Origin: Flavobacteriaceae bacterium
Lineage (GTDB): Bacteria > Bacteroidota > Bacteroidia > Flavobacteriales > Flavobacteriaceae
Assembly (NCBI GenBank): GCA_004762155.1
Contig: SIHP01000001.1
Span: 620,001 to 684,000, forward strand
DNA: 64,000 nucleotides
Direction: 5' to 3'
A program made the position numbers and the translations under genes. Shown here piece after piece: positions 60,853 to 64,000 of the stretch (positions within the stretch are counted from its first letter, which is position 1; each line of letters opens with the position of its first letter). The notes under the pieces were generated by a model. That model saw nothing but the letters and a program-made list of their open reading frames with translations, was not told the origin of the DNA and ran no database searches.

Positions 60853-61266
60853 AAGCTTTCTTATTTAACCAATTAATTATAATATAAAATCATTAAATTG
60901 ATTTAAAAAGATAAGATAAATACCAGTTATAAAAAAAAACATAACATTTTATATACCTATTTTTCCTATAAACTAACATTTTTAATTGAAAAAAATCAAA
61001 AAAAAATTAGAATTTTACTAAATTAAACACACTAACAGTCAACAAAATAACTTAACTATAATAAAATACACGATTAGATCACAGCAAAATAAATATAACT
61101 ATGATACAGTAACTTTTACTTTCATACTATTTAATAATGATAATCTAATTATTTTAAAACCGTCTAAGTCTGGGGGGATGTAGGCGGTTTTTTTATCTAA
61201 TTTTTTAAACGCTAATAAAATTTTACATTTAAGCAAAATTTTCACTTTTAATAACTTTAATATCAA
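60853..61266. other. AT-rich spacer with an orphan terminator
   Basis: No gene is seen between the divergent pseudogene and the J-domain gene. The only clear structure is the plus-strand terminator at 61157-61194, which has no gene upstream of it on the same strand. Confidence 0.5.
61157..61194 (+). terminator. orphan terminator, possible small-RNA end
   Basis: AAACCGTCTA and TAGGCGGTTT form a stem with one G-U pair around the loop AGTCTGGGGGGATG, followed by T7. No coding gene precedes it on the plus strand, so it may end a small RNA from the upstream 300 bp. Confidence 0.6.
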
Positions 61267-61274
61267 TACTTTTG
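61267..61274 (+). promoter_or_regulatory. -7 box (TACTTTTG) of the J-domain gene
   Basis: TACTTTTG fits TAnnTTTG and ends 21 bp before the ATG at 61296. It shows that the in-frame TTG at 61272 is promoter sequence and not the start. Confidence 0.55.
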
Positions 61275-61295
61275 CCCGATATTAAAAAAACAATA

Positions 61296-61742
61296 ATGAA
61301 ACGTATTAATCAATATAAAAAACTTTTTAAAGTAGAAGGTGCAATTAATTTAAAAGAATTAAAAAAAACCTATAGAAACTTAGTAAAAGAGTGGCATCCA
61401 GATAAATTTCAAGATGACGCCAAAAAAGAAGAAGCTGAAATAAAAAGTACCGAAATTATTGATGGATATCATTTTTTGGTTAGTATTGCTCCAGAAACAA
61501 AAGAAGCTAACCTTGAAGCATACAAAAAAACCATTACAGAATTTAAAGTAGAAAACTATCATCATAAAAGCATGCTTCTAGAAGTTACTTTTACAGACGG
61601 AAACACCTATGAATACTTTGGTGTGAATAAAATTTTATTTGGAAAATTCATCAACGCAAAATCTATAAATAATTTTGGAAAGAGAAATATTTTTAATTCT
61701 TTCATATATAGAAAATCAATGAAAGCTAGTGTAACAGCATAG
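61296..61742 (+). CDS. J-domain protein with C-terminal KTSC domain
   Basis: A 148-residue protein starting at ATG 61296 (MKRINQYKKLFKVEGAINLK). The N-terminal J domain has the HPD motif at residues 34-36 (KEWHPDKFQ) and helix II basic residues, so it may stimulate an Hsp70. The C-terminal part from about residue 90 (KSMLLEVTFTDGNTYEYFGV...) is a KTSC domain, a small fold of unclear function, often found with nucleic-acid or lysyl-tRNA-synthetase-like proteins. It is the only intact gene between the two broken regulators. Confidence 0.85.
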   Translation: MKRINQYKKLFKVEGAINLKELKKTYRNLVKEWHPDKFQDDAKKEEAEIKSTEIIDGYHFLVSIAPETKEANLEAYKKTITEFKVENYHHKSMLLEVTFTDGNTYEYFGVNKILFGKFINAKSINNFGKRNIFNSFIYRKSMKASVTA

Positions 61743-61762
61743 TTTTACAAACCATAAAAAAC

Positions 61763-61793
61763 AAAAAAGACTACATTTCTGTAGTCTTTTTTA
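61763..61793. terminator. terminator of the J-domain gene, shared with the convergent pseudogene
   Basis: AAAAAAGACTACA / TGTAGTCTTTTTT stem, 20 bp after the J-domain stop. Its T-run touches the stop codon of the convergent pseudogene. Confidence 0.85.
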
Positions 61794-63536
61794 TTCTATA
61801 ATTGAATTTAAATATTCTTTAAAAGACACTTCTGGAGGAATATTCATTCTTGTCTTTAGCCTACTTCTTGCTACTTTTACTGTACCTGGAGAAACATTTA
61901 ATATTGTAGCTGTTTCTTTAATCGATAAATCTAATTTTGTTAACAAACAATAATCGATATCTCTTGGAGACAAATCAGGATGTTGCTCTTTTAATAAAAT
62001 TGTTAAAGATGCATATCTTGAAGAAATCTTATTGGTCAGGGCATTCATATCAGAAGCATTATTAATAAGTTGGGTAATTATTTTTAACGTATTTACAACC
62101 TTCTCTTCTGCTGAAAATTTAGTTGCTTTTAATTGTTTTTTTAATTGATTTAAAATCGCAACTCTTTTGGAGAGCAGACTTGCTGTTGCTTCTAATTCAT
62201 TATTTTTTAGTTGAATCTGTTCTTCTAAAAGTTTCTTTTCACTTGCCCTAAGCTTTTTAACTTTTATTGCTCCTTTTTTGTTCTTATTTAATAAGTAAAC
62301 TGTAAAAATAATCAACAGAAAAGCAACTAGTGCTATCACCAAAATTACTATAAAAAGCCATTGTTTTGTGTTTTTCTCTTCTAAGATAGTATTATTATAG
62401 ACAATTTCTTGGTTTTTTTGAGTCTCTTCAAAAAGATTTTCATTGGTGATAATAAAAGTAGAAAACAATAATTTTTCTCTTGATCGAATACTGTCTCTTA
62501 CCTCTTTAACTTTTTTATAATAATAATCTACTTTTTTATAATCACGCTTTTTTAAATAAATAGATGCTAATACATTATATTTTATTGATAAATCTTTATT
62601 GACAAATGATTCATTATTTTCAAACTCTCCTGCAATACTTTCTTCGGTATAAAAAATTGCTTTTTTTAAATCACCAAGATCTCTATAATAAAGTCCTAAA
62701 TGATATGAATTATTTAATGCGGCTTCTATATTAGGATTACTTTTAAGGTAATTCCTTACAATTAAAGAAGTGTCAACAGCTCTTTTTATATTTCCTTGGA
62801 GATAATAATTGTAACTGAGCTGTTCTTTTGCCCACCAAACTTCATAGTTATCTTTTCTTTCTTTTGCAATCTTTAATAATATATTATTTATCTCTATACC
62901 TTTTGAAGTATTTGAAACATCCATATAACAAGTAGCCAAATTCCTTAGATAAAACATTTTATAAGAATAAGGTAACAAACCAGTATCTTTAATAAATGGC
63001 ACTAAAAATTCTAACGCTTTTTTATGCTGATTTTTAGCCATATACACCTGAGAAATGTATACATGATGAATTATTTTATGATTAATATTGCTCTTATCCA
63101 AACACCTATAACCCTAATTATAAGCCTGTAAGCCAATTTCTGTTAACCCAAATCTATTGGCTAAAATATTTCCTTTATTCAAATAATGTCCACCCACAAC
63201 ATCTGGGTAATTACTTTTGTTTAGCTCTAAAATTTTAGATTCGAATTTATAAAAGTAAAAAAGCACACTATCAAGTCTTCTTTTATTATGTGAACTACCA
63301 TGAAATCAAGCTAATGACTTATAAGATTCCATCTCATAAGTTAAAGCTTCTATTTTTTTTGATTCAGATAGTATTAAATGAAAATTTCGATATGAAATAG
63401 AATCATATTTTCCTTTTGATATTGAAAATAACTTTTCAATTTTCTTTAAAGTAATGGAATCAGAAGTACTACTTGCATTTACTTTAAATGCAAATATAAA
63501 AGCTAACAAAAGAAAAGAAAAACATGTTTTTAACAT
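61791..63536 (-). pseudogene. TPR/LuxR-like regulator, broken by two in-frame stop codons
   Basis: From 63536 (MLKTCFSFLLLAFIFAFKVNA, signal peptide) to the stop at 61791 one frame of 582 codons encodes TPRs, a transmembrane helix (WLFIVILVIALVAFLLIIFTVYLL), a coiled coil and a LuxR-like HTH (LSPRDIDYCLLTKLDLSIKE). It is interrupted by TGA at 63306-63308 and TAG at 63114-63116. The TGA stands where the paralogue has Trp (LMWYHG versus LA*FHG), a one-base change. The part after the TAG (61791-63101, 436 codons) stays open and could be expressed from an internal start, but it would lack the signal peptide. Confidence 0.85.
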
Positions 63537-63980
63537 AACTCATTCAAATAAAAACAAAAATTCATTAACAAAAAAATCATGTTTACAAATAAACATCAAA
63601 TAATAACTTAATTCGGTAAAAAAAACAAAAAGTATAAAACAAAACATAAAAGATAACCTTAAATAAACTCTCTTTAAAACTTATGATAACCCATTTATAA
63701 CCTAGTTTTTTTATAGGGAAAAATGATTTTATTGAAATTTGCTAGAGAAAAAAAAACACTCTTATTTTTTCTTTTATATAGACTTATTACAGTAAAAAAA
63801 TACTGTTATACATTAAAAGTAATAGATCCCCCTTTTATTTCTTTAAGTCTTTTTTAACTTAAAAAGACTTTTTTCCCTATCTAAAACATCCTCTACAGAG
63901 GATGTTTTGTATTTCAATTTAAAACAAAAAAAGACCTTCTTTAATTAGAAGGCCTTTTATATTTTATAAGTAATAGTACA
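63537..63980. other. AT-rich spacer with three terminator-like hairpins
   Basis: No gene is seen. Three hairpins lie near its right end: AAGTCTTTTT/AAAAAGACTT (63845-63870, then T4), AAAACATCCTCT/AGAGGATGTTTT (63883-63908) and AGACCTTCT/AGAAGGCCT (63927-63957). The last probably terminates the minus-strand gene that ends at 63981. The first two face plus-strand transcription with no gene before them. Confidence 0.5.
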
Positions 63981-64000
63981 CTATTCTAAAGCTCCAATAT
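63981..64000 (-). CDS. possible 3' end of a further minus-strand gene
   Basis: The last 20 bases read IGALE and a TAG stop on the minus strand, followed by a hairpin with a T-rich tail at 63927-63957. This would fit a gene entering from the right. Too little is visible to name it. Confidence 0.35.

Noticed and set aside
61272..61295. TTG start for the J-domain protein
   Set aside because: It lies inside the -7 box TACTTTTG; the ATG at 61296 gives the natural J-domain N-terminus.
63306..63308. TGA at a Trp position as evidence for a recoded TGA or selenocysteine
   Set aside because: All other genes use TGG for Trp and end normally, some with TGA. The same gene also has a TAG stop, and its neighbour has frameshifts. 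Gene decay is simpler.
59109..63536. The separate fragments as real small genes
   Set aside because: They align in order to one regulator architecture (signal, TPR, TM, coiled coil, HTH), so they are pieces of two broken genes.

Overview
The window is about 64 kb of AT-rich chromosome from a member of the Bacteroidota, most probably a marine Flavobacteriaceae (Tenacibaculum/Polaribacter-like). The evidence is the protein character of RpoB and RpoC, several -7 boxes of the Bacteroidota form TAnnTTTG, weak or absent Shine-Dalgarno sequences except at rpsU, a C-terminal sorting-type tail on a secreted LRR protein, and TPR/LuxR-like and ECF sigma/TPR regulators typical of that group. I saw no rRNA, insertion sequence, prophage or CRISPR array.

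Layout. 1-13.4 kb (minus strand) is the core information-processing block, read right to left: rpsU, a xerC-hpf fused frame, tRNA-Thr(TGT), tRNA-Tyr, tRNA-Gly, tRNA-Thr(GGT), tuf, tRNA-Trp, secE, nusG, rplK, rplA, rplJ, rplL, rpoB and the start of rpoC, which runs off the left edge. 13.5-19.7 kb holds housekeeping genes on the minus strand: acyl-CoA dehydrogenase, helix-hairpin-helix protein, Na+/alanine symporter, RmlD-like reductase, K+ channel and a PspC-domain protein. A small scar with two gene-tail relics lies between the last two. uvrA follows on the plus strand.

22.9-27.9 kb is the most unusual part. It has an orphan GG-leader Cys-containing peptide, an ECF sigma factor with a membrane TPR protein (probable anti-sigma), and a divergent lipoprotein plus a 914-residue TPR-CHAT protease-like protein with a C-terminal membrane anchor. 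A near-perfect 30-bp palindrome lies between the divergent units. 28.3-39.6 kb carries a LOG-family protein, an M1-peptidase-like protein that has lost its zinc site, a fused 2-oxoacid dehydrogenase E1, an SH3 lipoprotein, a DUF2851 protein, a nitroreductase, a solute symporter and a cupin. 39.7-41.4 kb is an intact TPR/LuxR-like regulator.

41.6-45.4 kb is a peroxide-defence locus: peroxiredoxin, thioredoxin and a small protein, divergent from katG. 45.5-50.4 kb is a tight five-gene minus-strand operon: ABC exporter ATPase and permease, MscS channel, membrane protein, and a sigma-54 activator lacking its DNA-binding domain. 50.5-52.7 kb is a secreted leucine-rich-repeat protein. 53.0-58.9 kb is a fatty-acid beta-oxidation operon (MarR regulator, FadN-type bifunctional enzyme, thiolase, acyl-CoA dehydrogenase) with twin palindromic operators in its promoter. 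59.1-63.5 kb contains two adjacent paralogous TPR/LuxR-like regulator genes, both broken (one by two frameshifts, one by two in-frame stops), with a J-domain/KTSC protein between them. The last few bases may be the 3' end of another minus-strand gene.

All calls rest on reading the sequence and on knowledge of the families; no database search was run.
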